DNA of 64,000 nt from Haematobia irritans (GCF_050003625.1 NC_134398.1:82864003-82928002), one strand, 5' to 3'; counted from the first letter of the stretch, positions 24,823 to 36,659 are shown. The notes: generated by a model not told the origin, from the sequence alone. Numbers and translations: made by a program.

Positions 24823-25734
24823 AGGGTATAAATAACTAATTTGGTTGTCAATTAGCAATTTTTTTCATTAGTACGCACGTACCTTAAGAAAAAAAATATT
24901 TGCGAATTTGTCATACATGTGATTTTTTTTTTTTTCAAAAATTACATCAAACATTTTGAAAGTTTTTATTAAATCGGTTGTAGTATATATATCAAATAAT
25001 ATATTTGTGGAAGTCAAATCTTAAAATTGCAAAAAACCAACATGTGAGAAATTTTTAAAGTTGTAAAGTTGCCTGTGTGCAGCGAATCATGAGAATTTTC
25101 GTGAATGGTAGTTGTTGTATCACGAACATTTTCGTGTATGAAGAATATTGTCGTGAGTCGCGAGAAATTTCGTGAATTACGAGAATTTTATGGAGCCACC
25201 AAAAATTGTCGTGTTCCGAAAATATTCGTGAATCACGAGATTTGTCGTGAATTGCGAACATTTTTGTGAATCGTGCGGGAGCGTGTGGCATAAACGTTGT
25301 TTGTGCGTGAACGTGCGCGAGAATGAATTTCGTGAATTTGCGTGGGCGTGAATTCCTACCCACATGGCGTTCCTAAGCCACGTATATATTTACTGCCTAA
25401 GCCAAGTATATATTTACTGAAAAAATATATATTTATGTTACAATGCACTCGCGGTAACGTGAACACCACCTAACGTGAACTCCTCATAACGTGAACACGC
25501 TGTTTCTTACACTAACTACTCCGTAACGCTGAAAAACATGAAATTTGGTTAAAGGCAGATTCCCAATGCCAAATACAATTTCAAATACACTTACGGAATA
25601 TTTTGTGGTCTAGTTTGGCTTTATTCGTGAATTTTATTTATTAATTTAAATTGCTTTATAATTCCATACCCACTGATATTTTTCCGATCTCTTTGTTTTT
25701 AATTTTTTCATGAAAGTAAATTACGTTTTCAATA

Positions 25735-26631
25735 AAGGTTGGTTAAATTGTAAGGGCCGATGTTGAATGTGAACCACACCTAAACGCCAAGTTTTTTTTC
25801 CGAATTTTATCTGACATTTCTCTATTTCAGACTTACTCAATTTGAACCATGGACGTCGTGAATGGGCAGAATGGTTCCAAGAAAGGCAACAGTGGATGAT
25901 CAATTTCCGAAGAAAATCATCTTCAGTGGTGAGGCACATTTTCACCTCAGTGGATTCGTCAATAAACAGAATTGCCGCATTTGGGCGAATGAGAATCCAA
26001 GAGTGATTCTCTCGAAAAACCAATGCACCCACAAAGAGTGACTGTTTGGTGCGGTTTATGGGCTGGCGGTATCATCGGGCCGTATTTTTTCCAAAATGAG
26101 GCCGGTCACGCAATTACTGTGAATGGTGTTCGCTATCATGAGATGATAACGAACTTTTTATGGCCCGAATTGGAAGATATGGATGTGGACGATATGTGGT
26201 TTCAGCAGGACGGTGTCACTTGCCACACAGCTAACGAAACAATCGCTCTTTTGCGCAACAAATTCAATGACCGTGTTATCTCACGTAATGGCGATGTCAA
26301 TTGGCCGCCAAGATCATGTGATTTGACACCGTTGGACTTTTTTCTTTGGGGTTATTTGAAAGAAAAGGTGTACGTCGATAAGAGCTAAAGGATGAGATAA
26401 TTCGGCACATTAACGGCATAGTACCTCCATTATGCCTCAGCGTCATCGAAAATTTGGACCATCGGATGAAAGTGTGCCACCGAGGTCGCGGCGCCCATTT
26501 GGCCGATATTTTGTTCCATACATAATTGAGTAACACCAATATATCATAATAAAATAAAATTACAATAATTTCCTAAATAGTTTGTCTTTTATTCAAAATC
26601 AACATCGCCCCTTGAAATTTTAACCACCCTT
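25735..26631 (+). mobile_element. Degenerate mariner-like element
   Basis: TIRs AAGGTTGGTTAAATT and (inverse) AAGGGTGGTTAAAATTTC; TA on both sides (25733-25734, 26632-26633). 897 bp, so it is shorter than a full mariner. Confidence 0.85.
25845..26530 (+). pseudogene. Mariner-family transposase, catalytic-domain remnant
   Basis: DDE transposase of the IS630-Tc1-mariner superfamily, broken. The longest intact piece (26023-26388) contains MHPQRVTVWCGLWAGGIIG, WFQQDGVTCHTA with the second acidic residue, and PPRSCDLTPLDFFLWG with the third, 36 residues apart. The first catalytic motif upstream reads FSGEAHF, whereas the copies at 35731 and 63241 have FSDEAHF, so the first Asp is lost. Frameshifts lie just before MHPQ and after VYVDKS. 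The N-terminal DNA-binding region is not recognisable. Inactive. Confidence 0.85.
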
Positions 26632-27018
26632 TATTAATAATAACAAAAATAAAAGACTATCATGCTAGAACGTGCAAAACTCCCGAATATGGCTATGTTT
26701 TGTTCTGAAATTCGCTAATGTGAACTCTCTTGGTTTTTATTAGTTCACGTTACCGCGAGTGCACTGTATATATATCTACTGTAAAAATGACAACAAACTT
26801 TAAAAAATCCAATAAAACGTAATACGTCTATCATTACAAAATAAACCATTTTATAGTCCCAATTGCCCAAAGTTGCTCATAGGCAACATTCTCTACCGCC
26901 CAAACGAATGGGCGTGGCGACCCGAAATTTTGCCTAGACGCTTCTTAAATGACTTCAATATGATTAAAAGTATAAAAAAATGTTTAGCGATACCGATAAC
27001 AATTCGGGGTCGAAAGGG

Positions 27019-27650
27019 CAAATATAGTGTGTGTCCTAAAATTTAGGTTGCATACATTTTTATTAGGTTAAACATTTTTCCAGTGTATGAATATTTTGTT
27101 TGTTTCAGAATTTGTTTCGAGCAAAACAAAATAAAGTTGTTTATTTCGATTTGCTTGGATATGTTTACGATGTGGACTGTAAAAATATTTAAAATAAAAA
27201 AAACCATCAAACTTAAATCCGGTTTTTGACTATCGATTTTCTGTATTCCACTGAAATTTCTATCTACTTTATCATCTGTTCCTTCCGGTAGCCGAACTTT
27301 TTATAAAGAGATACTGAAGATGAGAATAACTTATAACATGTTTTAATTAAGTCGCACAAAATAAGCTTTTACTTCACCACTCTCTCTCTCTTGACTATAT
27401 CGCAGTCTTCGAGAAAACTGAAGAGATAAATTGAGTGAGAAATATTTTTCTTGGTGCAAGACCCAAAAACAAAGTAATTTCCCCCGGAAAGAAATTTTAG
27501 CCACAAGAAACTCAGTATTTCTGAAAGAAAGGACTTTGGGAACAAATAACCCTAATTTAATATGTGTTGTGATTATATAAAATTAGGGTTAGACAAATTT
27601 AAAATCGAAAGAATTCTCTTCGTTAATTTTACGAAAAATTCTTCATTAAC
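27019..27650. other. Non-coding stretch
   Basis: No repeat match within the window and no gene signal; AT-rich, with a CT-rich run near 27385-27400. Confidence 0.4.
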
Positions 27651-27652
27651 TA

Positions 27653-30600
27653 CACGCACAGAAAAAACATATTTGGGCATAGTTGCCGCATCCATTTAAT
27701 GCTTATCTAGAGCATGTAATTGTCGCGAAAACCATGTATTTTGTCTTTGTGAAAAGAAATTTTTAGCCGAGAAAATTGTATGCTGGCGATAAGCATTTAA
27801 ATGGTTCTCAAGTGCCGTAAGCGTGTACTATTATTTAAATGATCGAATTTGAGACCATTACATGGTCGGAAAAATCATGTACCTGACCATTCATTTTTTT
27901 TTACTTTTTTGCAGGGAAAGATTCTTTTTATAGGTTACGTATAGATATGTCTAGAACCATTACATGCTCATATGAACCATGTATATTTTTTCGTGACCAT
28001 TTAAATTTTTAACTTTTTTTTGCAGCGAAAAGAATTGTCGAAAAACATTGAAAAGGTACACACGATGGGATGGACGGAGAATACCGAATTACAGTGTTTC
28101 GTGTTAATTTATTTATTCATAAGTGGCACGTGGTTTTATGTGAGCACAAAAGAAGGGAAGTGTAATTGAAAAAATTTACCTGTTTTTGTTCTGAATTTTC
28201 TATATTGCATCATTTATTTTTATTTGCATGATGTATGTGTACGCATGACATAAATATGGAATGTTTACTTATTGTTGAAATTGCACCAAAATAGAGTACG
28301 TAAAAAGTATGTGATGTTTGCTTGCACGGTATTATAAATACAAATAAACAAGGAGTTAGTTTATAAATAAAAATTTAAAGTTAATTTTGTGTTTTCTTTT
28401 CTGAAGTGGTATCCTTTTTTCGACGATGCAAGAAGTTTTTTCATAACGATCAAAACAGTTTAGGTTGTGACCATGTTCTTGTAACTGGAAGAAAAACTTT
28501 TTTGACGAATACCATAGCATTTTACATGAGGACAGTTTTATTTTTCTTAGAACTATGTTCACTAAGCAGGTGAAAATGTTACATGGCCGCCGCAAAAATA
28601 GCTCCTATCACAAACAGAAGGAACTAATATGAACACTATAGTCTACCAAAAACCTGATACAAACCAAAGTAGTGGTACCAACTCAAATAAGAGAACATTT
28701 ACAAGGGTAACAAACGCCAACTATTTACAAAAGCCGACAGAAAACTCTAATGTTTTAGCGGAGATACTTAAAAACTTAGAAAAGATAAACAAGAGATTAT
28801 ATTTCCAGACCGAAATCAACGAAAAACTCATTGAAAAGTTAAATGCAATTTCAGTAAATATATCTAACTAAAGCACACAATGACAACATTACGTACAGCT
28901 AGTTATATGGAATTGCAACGGCCTATTAAGCCGTGTCCATGAAATAGAATGTTTTCTTTATAATGAAAAGATTGACATACTCCTATTATCTGAGAGTCAT
29001 TTTACTAAACACTCATATGCCACATTTAAAGGTTACAAACTGTATAATGCTCTACATCCATCCCAAGAGGTGGCGTTATTATCAAAGATGATATCAAACA
29101 CTACGAAGAAGAAAAAAAATTGAACAAGAAATGTTTCAGATAGCTTGTGTTTCAGTAACAATAATTCAAATAAAATCATTCAAAGTAGCTGCAGTATACT
29201 CACCACCAAGACATTCTATCCAATATGACCATTATGTTGATATGTTGAAAACGCTTGGGCATCACTTCATTATAGGTGGAGACTTTAATGCCAAAAACAA
29301 ACTCTGGGGATCTAGACTAACTACTTCAAAAGGCAGGCAGCAAAACTTGCAAATGTGAAGTATATACTGGTAATGAACCAACTTACTGGTCCACAAATAC
29401 AGAACTGATTCGGTATCTAATAGACTTTTTTCTTCTTAAAAACATTTCTAAGAACTATATTCAAATACATAACACCACAGCACTTTCTTCGTCTGATCAC
29501 TCTGCGGCCATCATGACCATCAGTAATACTGTAATTGAGAATAAAACAACTGACCATTTGCTTAACCGTAAAACTAACTGGCATTACTTAAAGTTCAGTC
29601 TTAAGGTGGGTATTAAGTTCGAGTTTAGCCGCTAAAATCGCAATTTTTTCACGATTACTTTTCTTAATTAATCCACTTTAAGGACTACAAACTCCCTTCT
29701 TCCTATTCTATACAAAATTTTTGAAAAACTTCTCTTAAAAAAGACTGGAATTGATCATTACACAGAGAAAATTAATTCCTGACCATCAATTTGGCTTCAG
29801 GAGTCAACATTCTATTGTGCAGCAAGTACACCGTATAATAGATGTAGCAGAAAAAGCTTTAGAAAATAAACAAGTCTGCTCTGCTGTGTTTCTTGACATA
29901 AGCCAGGCATTCGATAAAGTTTGGCATAAAGGCCTTCTTTTTAAATTGTATAACGATCTCCCAACGGAATTCTATGAAATACTGGAATCATTTTAACAGA
30001 TCGGCGCTTCCGCGTAAAATATGCAAATGAATATTCTACCCTTAAACCAATAAAAGCCGGAGTACGCCAAGGGAGTGTGCTTGAACCTCTATTGTACTTA
30101 CTATTTACTAGAGATGTTCCAACTCAGATATCGTCGACGATAGCTACATTTGCGGATGATACTGCATTGCTTTGCATCTCGCACTGAGAGAAGCAAGCAA
30201 CTAACAAACTTCAAAAAACTCTGACGAGATTACTAGATGGAGAATGCATATAAATGAAAATAAATCAATACACATGTTATTTACAAATAAAAAGAGTATC
30301 GCCAACACCAATATTTATAAATAATGTTCAAATCCCTTACGAAAATAATGCCAAATACCTCGAATTGACATTGGACACGAAAATCAAATGGAAGGAACAT
30401 GTCAAGAAGAAAAACCAAGAGATGAAATTAAAATTTAGTCAGCTATATTGGCTTTTTGTGTAGTTATAGTAGGGTATCCATAAAAACAAAGTACTCATTT
30501 ATAATCAAATGTTTAAGCCAATTTGGATGTATGGAATTCAGCTTTGGGGCTGTGCTTCAAACAACTATGTCGAGTGTATTCAGAAACCCCAAAACAAGAT

Positions 30601-31051
30601 TTTACGTACTATAGTTAATGCACCTTGGTACATCCGAAATTCTGATCTTCACAGAGATTTACAAGTGAAGCCTATTGTAGAAGAAATATCATTTGCTGCG
30701 CAGAGTCACTCTAATAAATTGCGATGTCTTGTAAACACCTATTTGAACACCATATTCCAAAACTATCTACCAATAAGAAGGTTACAGAGGACAACCCCCA
30801 TGGATTTAGCCATCTAAAATTCGTTCAAGAACCCAACTAGAGAGAAGTTCTTGAATTTTTTCTCAAAATTGTATTCTTTGCTATATATTTTAACAGTAAG
30901 ATAATGAACTAATAATTGTAAATTACTAGATGAGTATGACTCAGTTGTAATGTATATAAAAATAAAAAAAAATAAAAATTAAAAAATAATAAAAAATATT
31001 ATTTTTGTCTACGAATATGTTCGTGGCAATCATGTTTCTTCCCTGCGCGTG
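27653..31051 (-). mobile_element. Z2: TIR element split by a Jockey-like retrotransposon
   Basis: Inverse of Z1: starts CACGCACAGAAAAAACATA after TA (27651-27652) and ends CATGTTTCTTCCCTGCGCGTG before TA (31052-31053). Contiguous with Z1/Z3 until ~28610 and again from ~30999. The intervening DNA is the retrotransposon. Confidence 0.85.
28611..30998 (+). pseudogene. Jockey-like non-LTR retrotransposon, 5'-truncated and broken
   Basis: A non-LTR element copies its RNA at a nicked target using an endonuclease/reverse transcriptase protein. 28629-28871 is the C-terminal part of an ORF1-like protein. ORF2 pieces follow in shifting frames: an APE-type endonuclease with LLLSESHF (~28980), GGDFNAKNKLWGS (~29275) and SSDHSAA (~29490); a reverse transcriptase with FGFRSQHS, AVFLDISQAFDKVWH (29751-29996) and FADDT near 30150; and a C-terminal region (30509-30817). 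At least four frameshifts or stops occur, as does a ~75-bp foreign insert near 29606-29683. The 3' end is A-rich (30960-30998). Non-functional. Confidence 0.85.
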
Positions 31052-31053
31052 TA

Positions 31054-31345
31054 CATGGACCAGTGGATAGTGTATCTACTTACAAACAGTCTGGGCAAAA
31101 TCTAAAATTTGAAAAAGTTTTTAAATCGGATAATTTCTTGTATATTGTTTGTCTAACAGAAATAAGTTCTGAGATTCTGATAGAGCAAGTAGAAGTGAGG
31201 ATTATATGAGGGAAGATGTAAATATCATGTTCTCACATGCTGTAAAAAAAAAAACAATTTTTACCACAAAAACTCAATATTTTTCATCCAAACAAACTTC
31301 TTTACAACGAAAAGCAAATGGAAAAAAAAGGTAACAAAAAATTTT
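31054..31345 (-). mobile_element. X5: decayed X-element fragment
   Basis: 31056-31092 retains module A sequence (CCAGTGGATAGTGTATC ... CTTACAAACAG), and 31250-31325 is an X left arm in inverse orientation (AACGAAAAGCAAATGG). Both ends are lost. Confidence 0.5.
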
Positions 31346-32493
31346 TTGGCATGCAAGTAGTCGGCTTTCCCCTATTCAATCTCACTGTTATTTATTTAAT
31401 TTTTATATTGATTTTTCACATTGATTTTATGATTTTTTGGTTTTATTTGATGAATTCAATATATCAATTTCGCCTTTAGCGTACCTTGCTTTTAATGTTT
31501 ACCCTTTCCATTAGCTCCAAACAATCACACTTTTCACCTTATTTGTTTATTTTTAATCTATATCGTCAACTTTATGTAATACGCTACTATGTGATAGTAA
31601 GTGTGTCGATCATAATGAGCTAAAAGTTTGACGTAAGGGGGGAGTATTATTGACATAATCTTCAGCTAAAATTTCTACCACTGATTCATATTAAGGTTCA
31701 ATCAAAAGATTGAAAAAAAATTGAAATTGGGAAGTAGATATTCTATTTAGATGTAAATTCCCCGGTGTTATGTATACTAAACTGAAGAATTTTTCAGAAT
31801 TATTAAAGCCAAATTGGTCTTAGTCAAATAAAATTTTCTGTTATGTAAAGATACTCAGTTTTCTGTAGAATCACTTAAATATAAATCTTTTGTTTATAGT
31901 TAAATGTTAGTGTTTTTTACGAAATTTTACACAGCGAAATGAAATGTTCCTTATTTAAGTATGTCTCAAACATATTATGAACTAAACGTGGGTATAAACC
32001 TGCACCCAGTAAATAAAACTTTCTTTTTCAGTTGGATTTCCGAGAGGAAATCAGGATTAGTAAAAGTTCATTCTTGTTAATAACTATTTCTAACTGCTTT
32101 CTGTTTAAGATTTTTTTACTGACGGCCATTTTCATGTATCTCCGTTAAACTTTAACTCCCAGTTAACAGAAAGTAAAATCGAAATATCTTTTCTCCTGTT
32201 AACTTTAACAGAAAAATTTTTAGCAGTTAAGTTCCTAACTGGCATATGGAATATATAGACATGATGACAGACATGTCCATAGTACGATTTAAAAGTTCGT
32301 TAGCTAACGTAGCACTAACGGAGCTTCCTGAAAATGGGGGTGAAACAAGTAAATTTCAATATTTTAAACAGAAATTTAACTTAATGGAAATAAATAAAAT
32401 GGCTAAACTAAATTACTGAACATTTTTTCCTTTAGGCATTTTTTCTGGGTGTACAAATTGCCTACAATGCAAATACTTATATTTCAATCTTGG
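31346..32493. other. Non-coding, with a U-type element fragment
   Basis: About 32005-32452 shares CAGTTAGGAA/TAACTGCTTTC-type segments, GAAATAAATAAAATGGCTAAAC and the right end TTTTTTCTGGGTG/TA with U1 (57204-59088). The left end is unclear. The rest is unremarkable AT-rich DNA. Confidence 0.5.
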
Positions 32494-32566
32494 TTAGGTT
32501 AAAGTGGCAGTCCGATTTGATCCAGGCTTACTTAGACTATTCAGTCCATTGTCATATATTTCAACC
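32494..32566 (-). mobile_element. LOA-like retrotransposon 3'-tail fragment
   Basis: On the minus strand: ACAATGGACTGAATAGTC ... CTGCCACTTTAACCTAACC. The same 3' tail is found at 33290-33360 and 41279-41345. Confidence 0.7.
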
Positions 32567-32577
32567 TAAAAAATAGT

Positions 32578-32690
32578 GTTCGAAATGGCTCCGAGGCTCC
32601 GGCTCAGCACTTAAAAAACAAGGGCTGTTCAGTTTTTTTTATAGCTCTTGCTCTCGGAGCCCTATGAATAAAGTGCCAAAACGAATGAGC
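32578..32690. repeat. hAT-end-like GGCTCCG motif cluster
   Basis: Repeated GGCTCCG/GAGCC motifs (GGCTCCGAGGCTCCGGCTC; CTCGGAGCC), similar in style to the subterminal repeats of the 50824-54530 element. No terminal duplication found. Confidence 0.35.
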
Positions 32691-33055
32691 GGCACTGTAA
32701 AATAGGCTCTTTTCGAGATTCTAGAATTTTCTAGAATTTTAGTTAAGTTTTCGTATCTTCGACGAAAATTAACTACTCGAAAGGAAATTTTACCAATTTG
32801 AAGTAGCAATCGTTTAGTTCATGGCCTACAAAATACGATGGAAATTTTCTTAACTGGTAGTTAAAAATTCATTCGTCATACTATAAAACTACTAGTGAAA
32901 TGTAAAATACTTTCTAAATAATAAGTACAATTTACTATAAAGAGTTTTTGTATGAGAAAATATTTTTTTACGAATATTGAACTTGAAATCGGATAGCAAA
33001 TTCTTACTGTCAATTCCTATAGTTAATAGTAGTTGATAGGACATTCCCAATGTAA

Positions 33056-33360
33056 TGTTTTTTTTCAATAAAACACCTCTTGTGTGAGTGTCCTGCATTT
33101 TGTGTAAGGCGTAAGCAAATTTTAGGGGCATATAGCTTCAGATTACTGGCGGACCTGGAAAACGTTAACTTAAGCAGTCTGCTAATGTTTTTGGAACAAT
33201 CTGGTTGGTTCAACAGAAGAAAATAATCGAGAAGTTTCAACGGTTAAAACTAGAAGTGCCCATATGTAATAGGTACTTTTAGTTAGTGTGGTATCACAAT
33301 GGACTGAATAGTCTAAGTGAGCCTGAATCTTAATCGGGCTGCCACTTTATCCTAACCTAA
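33056..33360 (+). pseudogene. LOA-like retrotransposon 3' end with C-terminal ORF2 remnant
   Basis: The C-terminal ~55 codons of the ORF2 protein are readable on the plus strand (HLLCECPAF, then SFRLLADLENVNLSSLL, then EQSGWFN) and match the C-terminus at 41417. They are followed by a 3' UTR ending CCTAACCTAACCTAA. 5'-truncated at about 33056. Confidence 0.8.
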
Positions 33361-33526
33361 CCTAATGTAATATTTTTTGTTCGCATGTAATTAAATTTAT
33401 AGACATTTTCGTCAAAAATGGATAGATATCATTTCATGAAGTTTTTGCTAATTTTAAGTTAAACGTTTCATCGTTCTTATACTGATATGCATTTAAAAGT
33501 ATTGTTTTCAGAGCAACTTGTGGACA

Positions 33527-34285
33527 GGGGCCAAATCACCGCAGTCGAAGTCGAGTACTTCGCCTTCGTAATGTAGTTTACGCGGATCACCGCAGTCGTT
33601 ATCGAATTGTTTCTACTCGGAGTTGAACACGATAGGTAGCATGCTATCGAAAACGAAGTATGTAGTGATTTTTGAGCAGAAAGGGGGTAAACAAAAAGAA
33701 AAAAGTTGGTGAAAATGTAATTATTATTCCATTTTGGCAAAATGCATTTAAGAAAATATAATATTACTTGCATTTAGGGAATCGGATCAAAGAAAGGAAT
33801 GCTCAGTAGCCGCTTCAAAAAAACTTATTTTTTCAAGATCATATTTAAAAGCTTCTTTTGACATATGAAAACGTCTTTTAAATCTATGGATGTTAAAAAA
33901 ACAATTTACTTTTACTCTACTTCAGGCAATGCTAAAGGACTGCTTTTGTCACGAATATTTTTCCTTATTAATGCCACTTTGTACTCATCGTCTGAATCCG
34001 AAAACGAGGAAAAAAAACACTTGGATTCATAATATATTTTTACACATATATTTTAACACACAAAAACAATATAAATATCTCAGAAATAACATAATTTGAT
34101 AACAAAACATTATTTTGAAATTCTACTCTCTTTCAATTTCTTATTACCATATGTTTACAGCAATGTAAAAAAAAGTAGTAGACAAAATAAATTACGATCG
34201 AATGCGGTGATCCAAAAATTTAATGCGATCGAAATGTTTCTCTATACGAAACAGAACTCGATGACGAATGCGGTGATTTGGCCCC
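33527..34285. mobile_element. 759-bp TIR element, superfamily unclear
   Basis: A perfect 17-bp TIR, GGGGCCAAATCACCGCA, lies at both ends. The motif ATCACCGCA is repeated a second time inside each end (about 33593 and 34203-34211). No TA or 8-bp target duplication is visible. No transposase. The interior is AT-rich. Confidence 0.75.
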
Positions 34286-34865
34286 AGATGCGATGAACTA
34301 ATGCATAGTACAGAGATCTTTCTTGGCAAAGTGGAATATGATTAATGTAAAGATGATGTTATTTGAATTTTGATTGAGAGTGAGAGTATGCATTGAGAGC
34401 AATGCAATAATGAGAAATGGTAGCGAGTGCTGGTATGTTGTATATATCTGAGCGTGGGGTTGTTTTTATTTTTGTTCTTTCAGTGGATTGTGTGTGTGCA
34501 GGACTGCCAATAAAATTTCAAGAACAATCGTCAATTTTTTCCGAAAAAATCGTCATAATCGTCACTTCCATTTTAAAAATCGTCAAAAAATCTGCAATGT
34601 TAATAATATTAAAACCAAACTAAATTTTTGGTTAAAAACAAAAATATTTCATATAAAGAACAGAAAATTAACACAACTATGCATTTCAACAACAAAATCA
34701 TAATGAATTCAGTTTTGTATAAAAATAAAAAAAAAAAACCATTTTTATGCAATGCTATGCTATGCAATTCCAAAAAAAAAAATATAAAAAATATTTTTTT
34801 TTTAATATATAGTTTTACTTCAGTAAGTTTTTTATTTAAAAATAAAGATCTTTAATTACATATGT
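34286..34865. other. AT-rich stretch with AATCGTCA motif cluster
   Basis: 34500-34605 begins CAGGACTGCCAATAAA and contains four ATCGTCA motifs, as expected for one end of a hAT-type element, but the other end is not found. No gene. Confidence 0.4.
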
Positions 34866-35300
34866 GTTGCCTGATTTTGACAATTTAAGAAGAGGAAGCA
34901 CGCTCAAAATAATCCCAGCCAACTGCACTCAAATCGATGATTTGACGGTGGCAGAGGAAAAGAGATATGTTTGTACAGATTTATTTCGGAGTAAGCAGGC
35001 TATCATGTAAAACCTTTTTTCGGAAGGTTCAAGTGTGGTTCATTGTTGGGTTTAATGAACTGCCTGTATTTATTCTGATAATTGGTTGATAGTTTTGCTG
35101 CAAGTAGAGGATGCTGATGAGGAATGTGGTAATTCCGAAACGTGCGTCCATCCAACCATCTTGCAGTCTATAGGGCTCTGCCCAAATAAATTTGACAAAC
35201 ATTCTTTTCCTCTGTTGGTTAAGCTACACTTGTAGTTTAGTCAATGCATGGTTTTAAGCTGAAATCAAAAAAAACAACAACAAGGATTAAAGAACAAAAC
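34866..35300 (+). mobile_element. Retroelement end carrying a hammerhead ribozyme (Penelope-like or retrozyme-like)
   Basis: Contains the hammerhead at 35098-35166. The 3' part (35149-35295) is duplicated at 11172-11305 and ends in an A-rich CAACAACAA tract. Type I hammerheads with a minimal stem III are known in the terminal repeats of Penelope-like elements and in retrozymes. No reverse transcriptase, GIY-YIG or primer-binding sequence is visible here, so the class is inference. Upstream boundary uncertain. Confidence 0.5.
35098..35166 (+). ncRNA. Type I hammerhead ribozyme
   Basis: Every conserved element is present in order. Stem I: CTGCAAG (35098-35104) with CTTGCAG (35160-35166), and GGATG (35109-35113) with CATCC (35149-35153), separated by internal loops TAGA and AACCAT. 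Core CTGATGA (35114-35120). Stem II: GGAAT (35121-35125) with ATTCC (35132-35136), loop GTGGTA. GAAA (35137-35140). Short stem III: A-C with G-U around a GTGC loop. Cleavage triplet GTC (35146-35148), cut predicted after 35148. All 17 stem I/II base pairs are Watson-Crick. Self-cleavage has not been tested. Confidence 0.9.
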
Positions 35301-35329
35301 CAACAATAACAAAACAAAACGAAATAAAA

Positions 35330-35595
35330 TTTTTACAAAATTTTCTATTGAAATAAAATTTTGACAAAATTTTCTATAGAAATAAAATTTAGACAAAATC
35401 TTCTATAGAAATAAAATTTTAACAAAATATTCTATACAAATAAAATTTTGATAAAATTTTCTATAGGAATAAAATATTGACAAACTTTTCTATACAAATA
35501 AAATGTTGACAAAATTTTCTATAGAAATAAACGTTTGACAACTTTTTCTGTTAAATGTTAACAAAATTTTCTATAAATTCCATATAAAACATTTA
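35330..35595. repeat. ~30-bp minisatellite, second array
   Basis: About nine units with ACAAAATTTTCTATAG, as in 170-885. Confidence 0.85.
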
Positions 35596-35624
35596 TTTCG
35601 AATAAAACAAAATTTTGGTATATA

Positions 35625-36556
35625 AAGGGTGATTTGTTAAGAGCTTGATAACTTTTTTTTTAAAAAAACGCATAAAATTTGCAAAATCTCATCGGTTCTT
35701 TATTTGAAACATTAGATTGGTCCATGACATTTACTTTTTGAAGATAATTTCATTTAAATGTTGACCGCGGCTGCGTCTTAGGTGGTCCATTCGGAAAGTC
35801 CAATTTTGGGCAACTTTTTCGAGCATTTCGGCCGGAATAGCCCGAATTTCTTCGGAAATGTTGTCTTCCAAAGCTGGAATAGTTGCTGGCTTATTTCTGT
35901 AGACTTTAGACTTGACGTAGCCCCACAAAAAATAGTCTAAAGGCGTCAAATCGCATGATCTTGGTGGCCAACTTACCGGTCCATTTCTTGAGATGAATTG
36001 TTCTCCGAAGTTTTCCCTCAAAATGGCCATAGAATCGCGAGCTGTGTGGCATGTAGCGCCATCTTGTTGAAACCACATGTCAACCAAGTTCAGTTCTTCC
36101 ATTTTTGGCAACAAAAAGTTTGTTAGCATCGAACGATAGCGATCGCCATTCACCGTAACGTTGCGTCCAACAGCATCTTTGAAAAAATACGGTCCAATGA
36201 TTCCACCAGCGTACAAACCACACCAAACAGTGCATTTTTCGGGATGCATGGGCAGTTCTTGAACGGCTTCTGGTTGCTCTTCACTCCAAATGCGGCAATT
36301 TTGCTTATTTACGTAGCCATTCAACCAGAAATGAGCCTCATCGCTGAACAAAATTTGTCGATAAAAAAGCGGATTTTCTGCCAACTTTTCTAGGGCCCAT
36401 TCACTGAAAATTCGACGTTGTGGCAGATCGTTCGTCTATTCATGATGAAATGTCAAAGCATACTGAGCATCTTTCTCTTTGACACCATGTCTGAAATCCC
36501 ACGTGATCTGTCAAATACTAATGCATGAAAATCCTAACCTCAAAAGAATCACCCTT
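35625..36556 (-). mobile_element. 932-bp internally deleted mariner-like element
   Basis: Ends AAGGGTGATTTGTTAAG and (inverse) AAGGGTGATTCTTTTGAGG; TA on both sides (35623-35624, 36557-36558). Near-identical to the copy at 63128. Confidence 0.9.
35731..36384 (-). pseudogene. Mariner-family transposase catalytic domain, N-terminus deleted
   Basis: DDE transposase that would cut and paste the element. About 217 codons are open, with FSDEAHFWLNGYVNKQNCR (first Asp), WFQQDGATCHTA (second) and PPRSCDLTPLDYFLWG (third, 36 residues after the second), so all three acidic residues are kept. The helix-turn-helix DNA-binding half is missing. The element's ATG near 36448 is out of frame with this domain because of the deletion junction at about 36423-36442, and the frame's first codon is not ATG. 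It differs from the 63241 copy by about one residue (I/V) over the shared length. Confidence 0.85.
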
Positions 36557-36659
36557 TACTAACCATTTGATCAACAACTTCAAGCTATTTTTGTAATCTG
36601 GTAGATTTTTGATAAAATTTTCTTCAAATTTTGTTGGATTATTTCTGGCACACACAGTG

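Larger units (their letters stand above)
25441..26766. mobile_element. Tc1/mariner-type element interrupted by a mariner
   Basis: TIRs CAATGCACTCGCGGTAACG and (inverse) CAGTGCACTCGCGGTAACG continue into GTGAAC; TA on both sides (25439-25440, 26767-26768). Apart from the mariner at 25735-26631 the interior is ~430 bp of non-coding DNA. Confidence 0.85.
24826..27018. mobile_element. P1: piggyBac-like non-autonomous element, left end missing
   Basis: Aligns with P2 (39292-40928) from AACTAATTTGGTTGTCAATTAG to the right end GGGGTCGAAAGGG at 27018. It retains a CGTGAA/TCACGA-rich block (25080-25370). A Tc1-type element (25441-26766) is inserted. The left ~140 bp of P2 are absent; Y2 abuts there. 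Confidence 0.7.
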
